A stretch of DNA of 64,000 nt from positions 186,001-250,000 of the forward strand of contig CAYTVG010000004.1 in the NCBI GenBank assembly GCA_964441755.1, written 5' to 3'. The translations under genes were made by a program, and so were the position numbers. Within the stretch, counting starts at the first letter, position 1; each line of letters starts with the position of its first letter. Positions 1 through 8,077 of the stretch are shown here, one piece after another. The notes under the pieces are model-generated. The model was not told the DNA's origin. It made no database searches and saw only the letters and a list, made by a program, of their open reading frames with translations. This stretch comes from JAUMBM01 sp964441755. GTDB lineage: Bacteria > Bacteroidota > Bacteroidia > Chitinophagales > Saprospiraceae.

Positions 1-2
1 CA

Positions 3-386
3 TTTGTAGATCTCTCCGCCCTGGGCAACGCCGACAGCCTGCAGTTTAGGCTCACTTCCACCGACATCGGCGTTTTTGGAATGAATACCCCCGCCTATTT
101 TTGTATCGATAATGTCAGGCTGAGCCCCCTCAGCACAACAGAGACGTTATCAGCTTCTGCACCCATCGCAAAGGTATGGCCCAATCCTGCTGCCCATGAA
201 TTATATATCGACACCCCGGAAGCGGGCGTGTTGCTGCTTTGGAACAGCAGCGGACAGCTATTGAGGCAACAACAGATTGTCGGTCCGCTAACCACACTGG
301 ATATCTCCCTCTTACCAACAGGTAACTACCGGCTGCAGTCTGTCTCTGCAGTTGGTTCCCGAATTGGCACCTTTATTAAATGGTAA
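3..386 (+). CDS. DUF4465 domain protein, C-terminal fragment with T9SS type A sorting domain (5' end outside window)
   Basis: The open frame runs in from the left edge and ends at a TAA, giving 127 residues. The first ~40 residues (VDLSALGNADSLQF, then a GMNTPAYFCIDNV stretch) look like the end of a DUF4465 beta-sandwich, a family of secreted proteins in Bacteroidota. The last ~75 residues form a type IX secretion sorting domain: WPNPAAHELYI, then LLLWNSSGQLL, then LPTGNYRL, ending in a short basic tail. Proteins of this type cross the outer membrane through T9SS and are cleaved near this domain. An in-frame ATG at 81 lies inside the domain and is not the start. The substrate is unknown. Confidence 0.85.
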   Translation, partial: FVDLSALGNADSLQFRLTSTDIGVFGMNTPAYFCIDNVRLSPLSTTETLSASAPIAKVWPNPAAHELYIDTPEAGVLLLWNSSGQLLRQQQIVGPLTTLDISLLPTGNYRLQSVSAVGSRIGTFIKW

Positions 387-389
387 CAT

Positions 390-435
390 AAAAAAGCACC
401 TTTGGGCAGCCATGGCTGCCCAAAGGTGCTTTTTT
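390..435. terminator. Bidirectional intrinsic terminator, perfect 46-bp palindrome
   Basis: An uninterrupted inverted repeat centred on CCATGG has A6 on the left and T6 on the right, so it reads as a GC-rich stem with a U-tract on either strand. It starts 3 bases after the stop of the T9SS cargo gene and faces the oncoming OmpH gene, as expected for a shared terminator between convergent genes. Confidence 0.9.
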
Positions 436-490
436 ATGCAAAAAGTCTATTGCTGGTTTTTCAAAAAAACCACAATAAACGGCTGGCTAC

Positions 491-1006
491 TTATTCCGGC
501 AGGCCCAGCTGCTTTTTCACCAACGGAAGAATATTCTCTGTTTCCACCGCAAACAAGATAGCGTTGAATGTGCTGGTGTCAAACACCATAACATACTGAT
601 TCGCTTTTGCTACCTGATCAATCGCAGCACGCGCCTTTGTGATAATGGGTCCGAGCAGCTCATTACGCCTTTGATTGATCATATTTTCGAGTTTCTGCTC
701 GTAGTCGAGAATCTCCTGCTGTTGTTTCTCCAGCTCCTGCTGCTTTTGCTGCTGTTGAAGAGGCGTAAGCTCTCCGCCCTGTGCAAGGCGGGCAAAATCT
801 GTATAATTGGTTTCAAATCTGGCTACCATTGCCTGTCCCTCAGTCATCAACTGCTTTTGGTAGGCTTCCAAGGAAGCCTCTGCACCCTTGGTGTCGGGCA
901 TTACGCTCAGCAGTTCTCCAAAATTGAGGTGGCCATAGCGGTTCTGGGCAGTCAGTGAAAGAACTGCACTACCCAGGAGGACAAAAATTAGAGTGAAACG
1001 CTTCAT
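491..1006 (-). CDS. OmpH/Skp-family periplasmic chaperone
   Basis: This 171-residue protein has a signal peptide (residues 1 to about 20, ending LSLTAQ), a short beta segment (YGHLNFGELLSVMP), a Gln/Glu-rich coiled coil over roughly residues 45-120, and a C-terminal alpha/beta part (QYVMVFDTSTFNAILFA). That is the arrangement of Skp/OmpH, whose trimers hold unfolded outer-membrane proteins in the periplasm. Bacteroidota usually carry several copies, often beside bamA; this one stands alone, so which paralogue it is cannot be said. The ATG at 1006 fits the signal peptide. Confidence 0.85.
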   Translation of the reverse strand: MKRFTLIFVLLGSAVLSLTAQNRYGHLNFGELLSVMPDTKGAEASLEAYQKQLMTEGQAMVARFETNYTDFARLAQGGELTPLQQQQKQQELEKQQQEILDYEQKLENMINQRRNELLGPIITKARAAIDQVAKANQYVMVFDTSTFNAILFAVETENILPLVKKQLGLPE

Positions 1007-1115
1007 GAAGAAGTTAAATAAGTAGGTAATCGAATATTTCGCAAAGATAAGCGGTTTCGCGAAACGAAGGCTGCCGCTTGCCTATAATACGATCTAAGCT
1101 TCTTTTTATTGTAAC

Positions 1116-2459
1116 CTAATGGGCAGCGCCTCCCAAACCTGCCACAGATACATCTCGCTTGTGCTGGTATCTGATTAGCAGGACACTTACAGCTGCCAGC
1201 AGCATCAGTATACCCGCCAGCCGAAGTGCATTTACAGGGTTGTTGCCCAGCCAGGTTTCGTAATACAGGGGGATGGTAAAGGTCTCTATGAGCATAGGAA
1301 TCACAATAAACATATTAAAAATACCCATATATACCCCGGTTCTTTCCGGCGGAATGCTGCCGGCCAACATGATGTAGGGATTACCCATCATACTGGCCCA
1401 ACAGAGCCCTATTCCAATCATGGGTATGAAGAGCAGTTGTTCTGACTGTAGCATCGGTATTGCCAACATACTTAGCCCCGCAAGGAATAGTGCAACTCCA
1501 TGAATACCCTTAGGCCCGTATTTTCGAGCCAACCAGGCAAGCCCAAAGGCGGAGACAAATGCTACTGCATTGTAGAAAGCTCCCAAAGGTCCCACCAACA
1601 ACTCAGCTTTTCTAAAGAAAGGACTTGCTGCATCAACTGTGTCATATAAGGACTTGGAAAGGGCTTTGGCAATGTATTGCCAGTAAATAAACATGGCATA
1701 CCAACTGAATAACATCATGGGGCCCATGAGTTTCATCGTGAGGGGCATGGTCTTGATGGCATGCCCAATCTCCGAAAAGGTAGCTGCTAAGCCCTTGGGG
1801 GCCCGTCGAATTGCTTCCAGCTCTTCCTGACTCAGTGGATTTTCAGGGGTTTTGTATACTGACCAAAGGATTGAACCGACAGAGATGACAGCACCAATCA
1901 GGAAAGCGATGAGGGTGGTTGTTGGTATATGGCCAAATTTATCAGCTTCGCTGAAGGCGAAAAAATTGATCAGCAGGAAGGGTGTGAGATAGGAAAGTGT
2001 CTGACCCAATCCTGTGAACGCACTCTGCGTCAGAAACCCCAATGAATGCTGTCGCTCATCAAGTTTGTCACTCACAAATGCTCGGTAAGGTTCCTGCGTA
2101 ATATTGTTGGCTGCATCCAATATCCAGAGAATACTGGCCGCCATCCACACAGTGCTGCTGAAGGGCATCGCCAGCAAAGAGAGACTGCAAAAAACAGCGC
2201 CAATCAGAAAATAGGGCGTCCGACGACCCCAACGACTTATTGTACGGTCACTCAGCGCTCCCACAATCGGTTGAACGATCAGCCCCGTCATGGGTCCTGC
2301 CAGCCACAACAACGGTAGTTTGCTTTCTTCAGCTCCCAAATAGGAATATATGGGACTCATATTGGCCTGCTGTAACCCAAAGCTGTACTGCAGCCCAAGA
2401 AAGCCAAAATTCATGTTGAGGATCTGCGAAAACGTGAGTAATTTTTTTTCGGAAGCCAT
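1116..2459 (-). CDS. MFS transporter, SLC45/GPH-like sugar transporter
   Basis: The 447-residue protein has about 12 hydrophobic segments. The loop after the second helix reads GALSDRTISRWGRRTPY, the MFS signature in the form seen in sucrose/maltose transporters of the SLC45 and GPH type, and the next stretch (DAANNITQEPYRAFVSD) also matches that group. A sugar-proton symporter of the inner membrane is likely; the substrate is unknown. The frame stays open 23 codons further upstream to 2528, but that extension is not membrane-like, so the ATG at 2459 (MASEKKLLTF) is preferred. It is a single gene, with no glycosidase or regulator next to it. Confidence 0.8.
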   Translation of the reverse strand: MASEKKLLTFSQILNMNFGFLGLQYSFGLQQANMSPIYSYLGAEESKLPLLWLAGPMTGLIVQPIVGALSDRTISRWGRRTPYFLIGAVFCSLSLLAMPFSSTVWMAASILWILDAANNITQEPYRAFVSDKLDERQHSLGFLTQSAFTGLGQTLSYLTPFLLINFFAFSEADKFGHIPTTTLIAFLIGAVISVGSILWSVYKTPENPLSQEELEAIRRAPKGLAATFSEIGHAIKTMPLTMKLMGPMMLFSWYAMFIYWQYIAKALSKSLYDTVDAASPFFRKAELLVGPLGAFYNAVAFVSAFGLAWLARKYGPKGIHGVALFLAGLSMLAIPMLQSEQLLFIPMIGIGLCWASMMGNPYIMLAGSIPPERTGVYMGIFNMFIVIPMLIETFTIPLYYETWLGNNPVNALRLAGILMLLAAVSVLLIRYQHKRDVSVAGLGGAAH

Positions 2460-2631
2460 AGAGTGATTAATCGCTGTTGTGACAAGATAGACTGCTGGCC
2501 GGCAGGCTGCAAAAGATTTATATGACAATTACCCCTACAACCAAACAGCATTGGCAAAGAAAAACAATCACCCGCACAAAATCAAAGAACGCATCCAAAA
2601 AGACCCAAAAAAGTAGAAGGTGAATAAGCGA

Positions 2632-2695
2632 AAACCTTTGGCAGCTGACGCCACCAAAGGTTTCTTGCGACCTGCACTTGTTTTAAAAAAACAAG
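2632..2695. terminator. Two stem-loops 3' of htpG, possible terminator
   Basis: A 10-bp stem (AAACCTTTGG at 2632-2641 with CCAAAGGTTT at 2654-2663) and an 8-bp stem (CTTGTTTT at 2677-2684 with AAAACAAG at 2688-2695) lie in the gap downstream of htpG on the minus strand. U-rich bases occur within and after them, but there is no clean U-tract, so the terminator role is tentative. The rest of the 2460-2758 gap shows nothing else. Confidence 0.4.
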
Positions 2696-2758
2696 GCTGG
2701 GTTCTTTTGTCATCTTGCTGTCAATGACAGCGCTGTAAAGTATGTAGTCAGACGGATG

Positions 2759-4618
2759 TTACTCTGCCATTTTCAAACTCTGCCTGACAAAATTTGTCAG
2801 CGCCTCTCCCTTGAGAAGATTTTGGCTGAGCAAAGCTACCTGGTAGAGATAATTGGCCAGTTCTTCCCTGCTTTCAGCCGAAGCGGCCAGCAGTTTGCCC
2901 GAAACCAGCGGATGGTTGGTATTTACCACCACATTGTAGCTCATCGGAAAATCATCCATCCTGTTCCCTTGCAGGGCTTGCATTTCCTGCATCCGCCGCA
3001 AGAATTCAGGTCTGGTGATTTGCACCGGAAGATCTTCAGGACTCAGCGCTTTTGTTTCTACCCTGCCCTGCTGCTTGATGACGGCTTCAAAAGCGTCTTT
3101 TACCTCCTTCGTCTGCTCCTCACTGAGTACTGACTCAGGTTTATCGTCCTTTTGCACCAGATTGTCAAGGGTATCACTGTCAACACGCACGAAAGTGAGC
3201 TTGTCTTCCTTCATTTCCAGCTGCTGCATGAAGTGATTGTCGATGATGTTATCACAAACAAGTACATCATAGCCCCGGTCCTTTGCTGCCGTGACGATCG
3301 CGTGATGCGCGGCCTCGTCATGTGTATAAATGTACACCTGACGATCGTGTTTATCCGTTTGCAGGCTCTTTACTTTATCGCGATACTCCTCAAGGGTAAA
3401 GTATTTTCCTTCCGTAGTTTTCAGCAACACAAACTTGGTTGCGCGCTCATAAAATTTCTCATCGCTGACCATGCCGTATTTTACAAATACGCTGAGGTCA
3501 TCCCACTTCTCAGCAAAAGCGTCACGGTCGTTCTTGAAAAGATCGTGCAGTTTTTCAGCTACCTTGCGAGTGATATAGCCTGTAATCTTTTTTACATTCT
3601 GATCACTCTGCAAATAACTGCGTGAAACGTTGAGGGGGATATCAGGAGAGTCAATAACCCCGTGCAAGAGTGTCAGAAATTCGGGTACAATTTCTTTTAC
3701 CTCATCCGTCACATACACCTGATTAGCGTATAGTTGGATCTTATTTCGCTGCATGTCAAAACTACCACTCACCTTAGGGAAATAGAGTATACCTGTAAGG
3801 TTAAAGGGATAGTCAATATTGAGGTGAATCCAAAACATGGGCGGCTGACTGTAGGGGTGCAGCTCCTCATAGAACGCCCTGTAGTCTTCGTCTGTAAGGT
3901 CTGTCGGTTGCTTCTTCCAGATAGGATTGGGATTATTGACGATGTTGGCAACCTCAACCTCTTTTGATTTTTCATCCTCTCCTTCTCCCTCATAGATGGT
4001 CTCTTTGCGCAAACCAAACTGTATGGGGACGGGCAGGAAACGGCAGTATTTCTTAAGTAAGCCTTCGATGCGGCTATCTTCCAAAAACTCGTCACTATCC
4101 TTGCTAATGTGCAGGATGATGTCTGTTCCTCGATCGTCGCGCGATGCCGGCTCCAGTCCATAGGAAGGATCGCCTTCACAAGTCCAGCGTACTGCCTTTT
4201 CGTCAGTCCGGTAAGAACGCGTCACTACCTCAACGCGGTCCGCAACCATAAACGCTGAGTAAAAACCAAGCCCGAAATGGCCTATGATACTGGCTTCATC
4301 TTTGTATTTATCCAAAAATTCCTGTGCGCTGGAGAAAGCTACCTGATTCAGGTATTTCTTCACCTCTTCCTCGCTCATACCTATACCCCGATCGCTAATG
4401 GTGAGCGTGCGGGCATCTTTGTCCAGCTTGACTTGTATGGTCAGATCGCCCACTTCTGTCACCGCTTCTCCTTTAGATGCCAGTGTCTTTAATTTCGTGG
4501 TAGCATCTACAGCATTGGAAACCAGTTCTCTGAGAAAAATCTCATGATCAGAGTACAGGAATTTTTTGATGATTGGAAAAATATTTTCCGTTTGTACTGA
4601 TATATTACCTCTTTCCAT
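2759..4618 (-). CDS. htpG: Molecular chaperone HtpG (bacterial Hsp90)
   Basis: The full-length 619-residue protein opens with the GHKL ATPase domain: the N-box ELVSNAVDATTKL near residues 31-43, DRGIGMSEEEV near 78, and GHFGLGFYSAFMVADRVEV near 112-130. The middle client-binding domain and the C-terminal dimerisation domain follow. HtpG is the cytosolic Hsp90 that remodels client proteins under heat or other stress. The start at 4618 (MERGNISVQTENIFP) matches the family. It is transcribed alone, away from the 620-base gap that holds the candidate small RNA. No heat-shock operator such as CIRCE was seen upstream. Confidence 0.97.
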   Translation of the reverse strand: MERGNISVQTENIFPIIKKFLYSDHEIFLRELVSNAVDATTKLKTLASKGEAVTEVGDLTIQVKLDKDARTLTISDRGIGMSEEEVKKYLNQVAFSSAQEFLDKYKDEASIIGHFGLGFYSAFMVADRVEVVTRSYRTDEKAVRWTCEGDPSYGLEPASRDDRGTDIILHISKDSDEFLEDSRIEGLLKKYCRFLPVPIQFGLRKETIYEGEGEDEKSKEVEVANIVNNPNPIWKKQPTDLTDEDYRAFYEELHPYSQPPMFWIHLNIDYPFNLTGILYFPKVSGSFDMQRNKIQLYANQVYVTDEVKEIVPEFLTLLHGVIDSPDIPLNVSRSYLQSDQNVKKITGYITRKVAEKLHDLFKNDRDAFAEKWDDLSVFVKYGMVSDEKFYERATKFVLLKTTEGKYFTLEEYRDKVKSLQTDKHDRQVYIYTHDEAAHHAIVTAAKDRGYDVLVCDNIIDNHFMQQLEMKEDKLTFVRVDSDTLDNLVQKDDKPESVLSEEQTKEVKDAFEAVIKQQGRVETKALSPEDLPVQITRPEFLRRMQEMQALQGNRMDDFPMSYNVVVNTNHPLVSGKLLAASAESREELANYLYQVALLSQNLLKGEALTNFVRQSLKMAE

Positions 4619-4861
4619 TTGAACACTTTTTTTTATTATTTCCTTCTGTGCAAAGCTCGTGCCAAGGAGGTATTAACTGACATTTTGGCACCTTTTGCTG
4701 ATTCTCTGCAACCGGTAACAACGCCGGAACGGGCAACGGGTTGTATGCATTGAGAAAATCTTGGGTATAAGTCCGGCCCGGATCAGGCCGTTGAATAAAC
4801 ATACTATTTCTAACCAGATTCAATCAATTGTACATTAAGTATATTAATTATGTTAATTAGT

Positions 4862-4891
4862 TTTGTTTTGCTAAATTATTTTTTAGTTTTG
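4862..4891 (+). promoter_or_regulatory. Bacteroidota-type sigma-A promoter facing right
   Basis: TTTG at 4862-4865 and TAGTTTTG at 4884-4891, 18 bases apart, match the Bacteroidota consensus TTTG-N17-23-TAnnTTTG. No open frame of useful length starts downstream on this strand before the hairpins at 5049-5200, so it may drive a non-coding RNA. Confidence 0.55.
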
Positions 4892-4897
4892 TGCGTC

Positions 4898-5206
4898 GAA
4901 TTGTATACACATCTATCCCTGCAATACTCATTTCGTAGTCCCTTCTCCTTGCTTCCGGACTTATTTTTTGAACATCAAAACCTTTTATCTGTTGTTTTTT
5001 TTTGGATTGATGGGTAGGTCTGTCTCTAGCTTTCAAAACATGCCTTATGGTTGTCTAATCCGCAACCCAATACCTAACAAGAACTTACATCGGGACTAAC
5101 ATCTCGGTGTGTGAGTGAGTCGGGTCGGTTTACTGGGGGGTATAACCGACCTTATGCTCACTTTTATTATTTCTCAAGAGGCCTGTTCGCAGGCCTCTTG
5201 TCGTTT
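4898..5206 (+). ncRNA. Candidate structured small RNA between htpG and the redoxin gene
   Basis: The gap has no convincing protein gene, yet it has a good promoter at its left and four consecutive stem-loops at its right: 5049-5067 (GGTTG/CAACC), 5087-5110 (ACATCG/CGGTGT), 5111-5161 (GTGAG/CTCAC closing an 8-bp GGTCGGTT/AACCGACC stem) and 5175-5200 (11 perfect pairs with a TTCG loop). A transcript of about 300 nt is inferred. It does not show the conserved sequences of RNase P RNA, tmRNA or SRP RNA that I would recognise; a 6S-like RNA cannot be excluded. The boundaries are estimates. Confidence 0.4.
5175..5200. terminator. Strong hairpin (11-bp stem, TTCG tetraloop)
   Basis: CAAGAGGCCTG and CAGGCCTCTTG pair perfectly around TTCG. 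The base runs after it are only weakly U-rich on either strand (TCGTTT on the plus strand). It could end the candidate small RNA from the left or the redoxin transcript from the right, so its direction is left open. Confidence 0.6.
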
Positions 5207-5239
5207 AAAAAAATCAACCTATCCTTCGCCGGCCATCAT

Positions 5240-5815
5240 TTACTGTGCTGGCTCATTCCCTGGTTTCCATTTAATATTGCATCCACCGCTGGGATACTGC
5301 TTTTCGGGCGCAGCAATTCCCGCCAGCAAGCCGTCGAGTGCATTGCGCAGATCTGCTCCGGTGAGCGGCAGGTCATTTTTGGGCCGGGAGCCGTCGATAC
5401 GCCCCCTGTAGTAAAGCCGCCTTTCCCGATCAAATACGTAAAAATCGGGCGTACAGGCAGCATCATAAGCTTTGGCTACCGCTTGACTCTCATCATACAG
5501 GTAGGGAAATGGATAACCCACCTGCTGTGCATGTTCCCGCATTTTGTCCGGTGCATCATCCGGGTATTTGTCCACATCATTGCTGCTAATACCAATAAAA
5601 TTGACTCCCCGCTGTCGATAGTCATTGGCAATCTGTACAATTTGAGGATTGACGTGAATAACGTAGGGACAGTGATTGCATAGAAAAATTATAACTGTAG
5701 CCTGTTCTCCAACAAGCTGATCTAGTTCAAACCACTGATCCGTGACGGTATCTGGCAATCGGAAAGAGGGTGCAGTGCTCCCCAGCGGCATCATATTGGA
5801 CTCTGTATAAGCCAT
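5240..5815 (-). CDS. Thioredoxin-family (AhpC/TSA-type redoxin) protein
   Basis: This 191-residue protein has a thioredoxin fold with the active-site stretch FLCNHCPYV at residues 44-52, a CxxC motif that here reads CNHC. It is followed by GISSND and the cis-proline region ACTPDFYVFD. The CNHCPYV subgroup of the redoxin family is widespread in Bacteroidota and other bacteria and is annotated only as thioredoxin-family; its partners are not established. No signal peptide is visible, so it is probably cytosolic. It stands 42 bases downstream of the M15 peptidase gene on the same strand and could be co-transcribed with it. Confidence 0.85.
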   Translation of the reverse strand: MAYTESNMMPLGSTAPSFRLPDTVTDQWFELDQLVGEQATVIIFLCNHCPYVIHVNPQIVQIANDYRQRGVNFIGISSNDVDKYPDDAPDKMREHAQQVGYPFPYLYDESQAVAKAYDAACTPDFYVFDRERRLYYRGRIDGSRPKNDLPLTGADLRNALDGLLAGIAAPEKQYPSGGCNIKWKPGNEPAQ

Positions 5816-5857
5816 TGGATTGTTTTTTATTCATGAAAACAGTCAAGTAAAGTCTCT

Positions 5858-6682
5858 TTAGGGGGCACAATCTGGATGAATCCCCAGTACATAGCGACCC
5901 ACGACATCAATTCTTACAGCAGCTTCTGCTCCCTCAAAACCATTGATGTCCTCATTGCGGAGCTGCTCTCTGGCCAGCTGTGTCAAAGTAGCGGATAGTG
6001 GCAGATATGACCAGTGCCATTTTTCTTCCTCGTAGCCCGTTGGACGTTCATCTCCTTTGCGTGTATAGGGCTGACAGTAGCCATAAGCACTGGCATTGGC
6101 AATTAGCCAGTCATAGATTTTTTTACCTTCGCCTTCTTCAAAAAAAGCATTGTCAAGAGCTACCAGATCGATATCAGTACCCCAATGGTGACGAGAGGTC
6201 CCTGGCATAGAAGAATACCTAAGTATAGCCAAAGCCCTTTGTGCCGGATCCGGATAAGCTACAGGTGCTGACTCACCTCCTTCAAGGAGTCGCTCACCCC
6301 GCCACTTTGCTTCCCATATTTGCTTTTGTCGGTAAAAATTACGGGTGGCGGAAACAATGCTGAGGCGAATGCCTTCTTTCATTGCCGCTGCATGCATTTG
6401 TTTGAATGCTTCATATGCCTGCCGGTGCATATAGAAATCTGTACGCTCTGTATATCCTGCCTCCACCTTTGCAAAATCAGGATGCGTAGCAGGGTCAAAA
6501 AGACCGCGTAAAAAATTGATGTCGTAACTTTTATCTGCTACCCTTCCCCTGATTACTGCAGGCTCTTGCCCCTGTACTTGCCAGGTATCTGAGGCGCGTA
6601 CACCCCATGCAAGCCCGGCTATCAATACAGCACCCAAGACAATTAGTCCTGTCCTGCCTTTATTATTGCGTTGCGTCTTCAT
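5858..6682 (-). CDS. M15-family D,D-carboxypeptidase (VanY-like)
   Basis: The 274-residue protein has an N-terminal membrane anchor or signal segment (residues 11-28) and a VanY-type zinc peptidase domain. The predicted zinc ligands are H165 and D172 in SRHHWGTDID and H223 in EKWHW, with E220 as the likely catalytic base. Such enzymes trim the terminal D-alanine from peptidoglycan stem peptides in the periplasm. Its start overlaps the stop of rfbA by four bases (ATGA), so the two are translationally coupled. Resistance to glycopeptides is not implied; a role in wall turnover is more likely. Confidence 0.85.
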   Translation of the reverse strand: MKTQRNNKGRTGLIVLGAVLIAGLAWGVRASDTWQVQGQEPAVIRGRVADKSYDINFLRGLFDPATHPDFAKVEAGYTERTDFYMHRQAYEAFKQMHAAAMKEGIRLSIVSATRNFYRQKQIWEAKWRGERLLEGGESAPVAYPDPAQRALAILRYSSMPGTSRHHWGTDIDLVALDNAFFEEGEGKKIYDWLIANASAYGYCQPYTRKGDERPTGYEEEKWHWSYLPLSATLTQLAREQLRNEDINGFEGAEAAVRIDVVGRYVLGIHPDCAP

Positions 6683-7554
6683 TGCGGACGAGAATGATCG
6701 AGTAACTGAAGTAAATATTCGCCATATCCACTTTTGAGATAGCGATGTGCAAGTCGTTCAAGCTGGGCGGCATCAATAAATCCCTGGGTGTAGGCGACCT
6801 CCTCAATACAACCTATTTTGAGGCCTTGCCTGTCTTCTATTACCTCGATAAACTGACCTGCCTGCATCAGAGATTTGTGGGTACCTGTATCCAACCAGGC
6901 AACACCTCGCCCAAGAAGCCCCACCTGAAGCCGGCCTTTTGACAGATAATACTTATTGACGTCCGTAATTTCGTACTCTCCCCTGGCACTGGGCTGTAGA
7001 TTTTTGGCAATCTCTACGACCTCATTGTCATAAAAATACAAACCGGGAACTGCATAATTTGATTTAGGTCTTACAGGTTTTTCTTCAATCGAAATCGCCT
7101 GAAAATGTTCGTCAAATTCCACAACGCCATATCTTTCCGGATCGGCTACCCAATAAGCAAACACAACACCCCCACTGGGGTTGGTGCTTGCTGCCAATAA
7201 CTCATTTAGCCCGGCTCCGTAAAAAATATTGTCTCCTAAAATAAGTGCTGCAGGATCCCCGCCAATAAATGATTCTCCCAGTACAAATGCCTGCGCAAGG
7301 CCGTTGGGCTCATGTTGCGGTTGATAACTGAACGAGCACCCTATGTCGCTGCCGTCTCCGAGCAGTTTACTGAAATTGGGTAGATCCTCCGGTGTTGAAA
7401 TGATCAGGATATCACGTATACCCGCCGATAAGAGTGTCGATAAGGGATAATAAATCATGGGCTTATCATACACTGGCATCAGCTGCTTGCTCACAGCCAA
7501 TGTTAAAGGATACAGTCGCGTACCCAACCCTCCTGCTAGAATGATTCCTTTCAT
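6679..7554 (-). CDS. rfbA: Glucose-1-phosphate thymidylyltransferase
   Basis: This 291-residue nucleotidyltransferase has the N-terminal loop GGLGTRLYPLT (residues 8-18), followed by KQLMPVYDKPMIYYPLS and a GDNIFYG motif, all diagnostic of RfbA/RmlA. It joins dTTP and glucose-1-phosphate to make dTDP-glucose, the first step toward dTDP-rhamnose and related sugars for surface polysaccharide. The other rfb genes are not next to it. It is the upstream partner of the overlapping M15 peptidase gene. Confidence 0.95.
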   Translation of the reverse strand: MKGIILAGGLGTRLYPLTLAVSKQLMPVYDKPMIYYPLSTLLSAGIRDILIISTPEDLPNFSKLLGDGSDIGCSFSYQPQHEPNGLAQAFVLGESFIGGDPAALILGDNIFYGAGLNELLAASTNPSGGVVFAYWVADPERYGVVEFDEHFQAISIEEKPVRPKSNYAVPGLYFYDNEVVEIAKNLQPSARGEYEITDVNKYYLSKGRLQVGLLGRGVAWLDTGTHKSLMQAGQFIEVIEDRQGLKIGCIEEVAYTQGFIDAAQLERLAHRYLKSGYGEYLLQLLDHSRPQ

Positions 7555-7677
7555 AATCAGTCAATTGATAGATTGGCTTACAATCTGCCGATAGCAGCCG
7601 GCCAGCCTGTTATACAATGAAAAGGGTGAGTGCTACAGGTCGGTTACGATTGCCTGTAAATGCTTGCTTTGGCTGAG

Positions 7678-7724
7678 TGTCCCCTGCTAACGGGGCTTTT
7701 GACAGATAAAATGTCCCCTGCTAA
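7678..7724. repeat. 13-bp direct repeat at the 3' end of the truB-linked hypothetical gene
   Basis: TGTCCCCTGCTAA occurs at 7678-7690 and again at 7712-7724. The second copy contains the stop codon of the minus-strand gene that ends at 7721, so the first looks like a short duplication of that gene end. A small CCCC/GGGG stem also forms in the first copy. Confidence 0.6.
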
Positions 7725-8077
7725 ATTCGAGGAATGAAAGCAAATGATGCTTGTCCCGCATCCCAAACCAAAAAACACAGCTGTTCTGCAGCGTCCTTAT
7801 AAATGGTTCTGAAATGATCGACCTTTTCCATGCCTATGACCTGTCGGGAAGCAAGTTCTTCTAATGTACTTATGTGAATGGTCCAGTCAAAAAGTTGCCC
7901 TTCTTCAGCCTGAATCACCGGTAGTCCCAGTCCTACTTCCTGCTGCCCCTTGAAAGCTACAAATATCGGATAAATAGAAACACCCTGCCCGACAACTTCA
8001 TCAGCCATTTTCCCCAGCAGTGGCATATAACCTGTGAGCCCTTTCTTTAGCTCATGAAGAATTTCTTCCTGCACCAT
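7721..8077 (-). CDS. Hypothetical protein, distal gene of the truB group
   Basis: The 118-residue soluble protein is not recognised. It starts with a short amphipathic stretch (EEILHELKKGLTGYMPLLGKM) and continues as an alpha/beta sequence (SIYPIFVAF, then FDWTIHISTLEELASRQVI, then LCFLVWDAGQASFAFIPRI). There is no signal peptide, cysteine pair or known catalytic motif. Its ATG at 8077 shares a base with the truB stop (TGATG), so it is translationally coupled to truB. A further in-frame GTG at 8080 is possible. Its function cannot be inferred from the sequence. Confidence 0.75.
   Translation of the reverse strand: MVQEEILHELKKGLTGYMPLLGKMADEVVGQGVSIYPIFVAFKGQQEVGLGLPVIQAEEGQLFDWTIHISTLEELASRQVIGMEKVDHFRTIYKDAAEQLCFLVWDAGQASFAFIPRI

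Noticed and set aside
4605..4823. A 72-residue minus-strand frame overlapping the htpG start
   Set aside because: It overlaps htpG, has no membrane, signal or domain feature, and its region carries the htpG leader instead.
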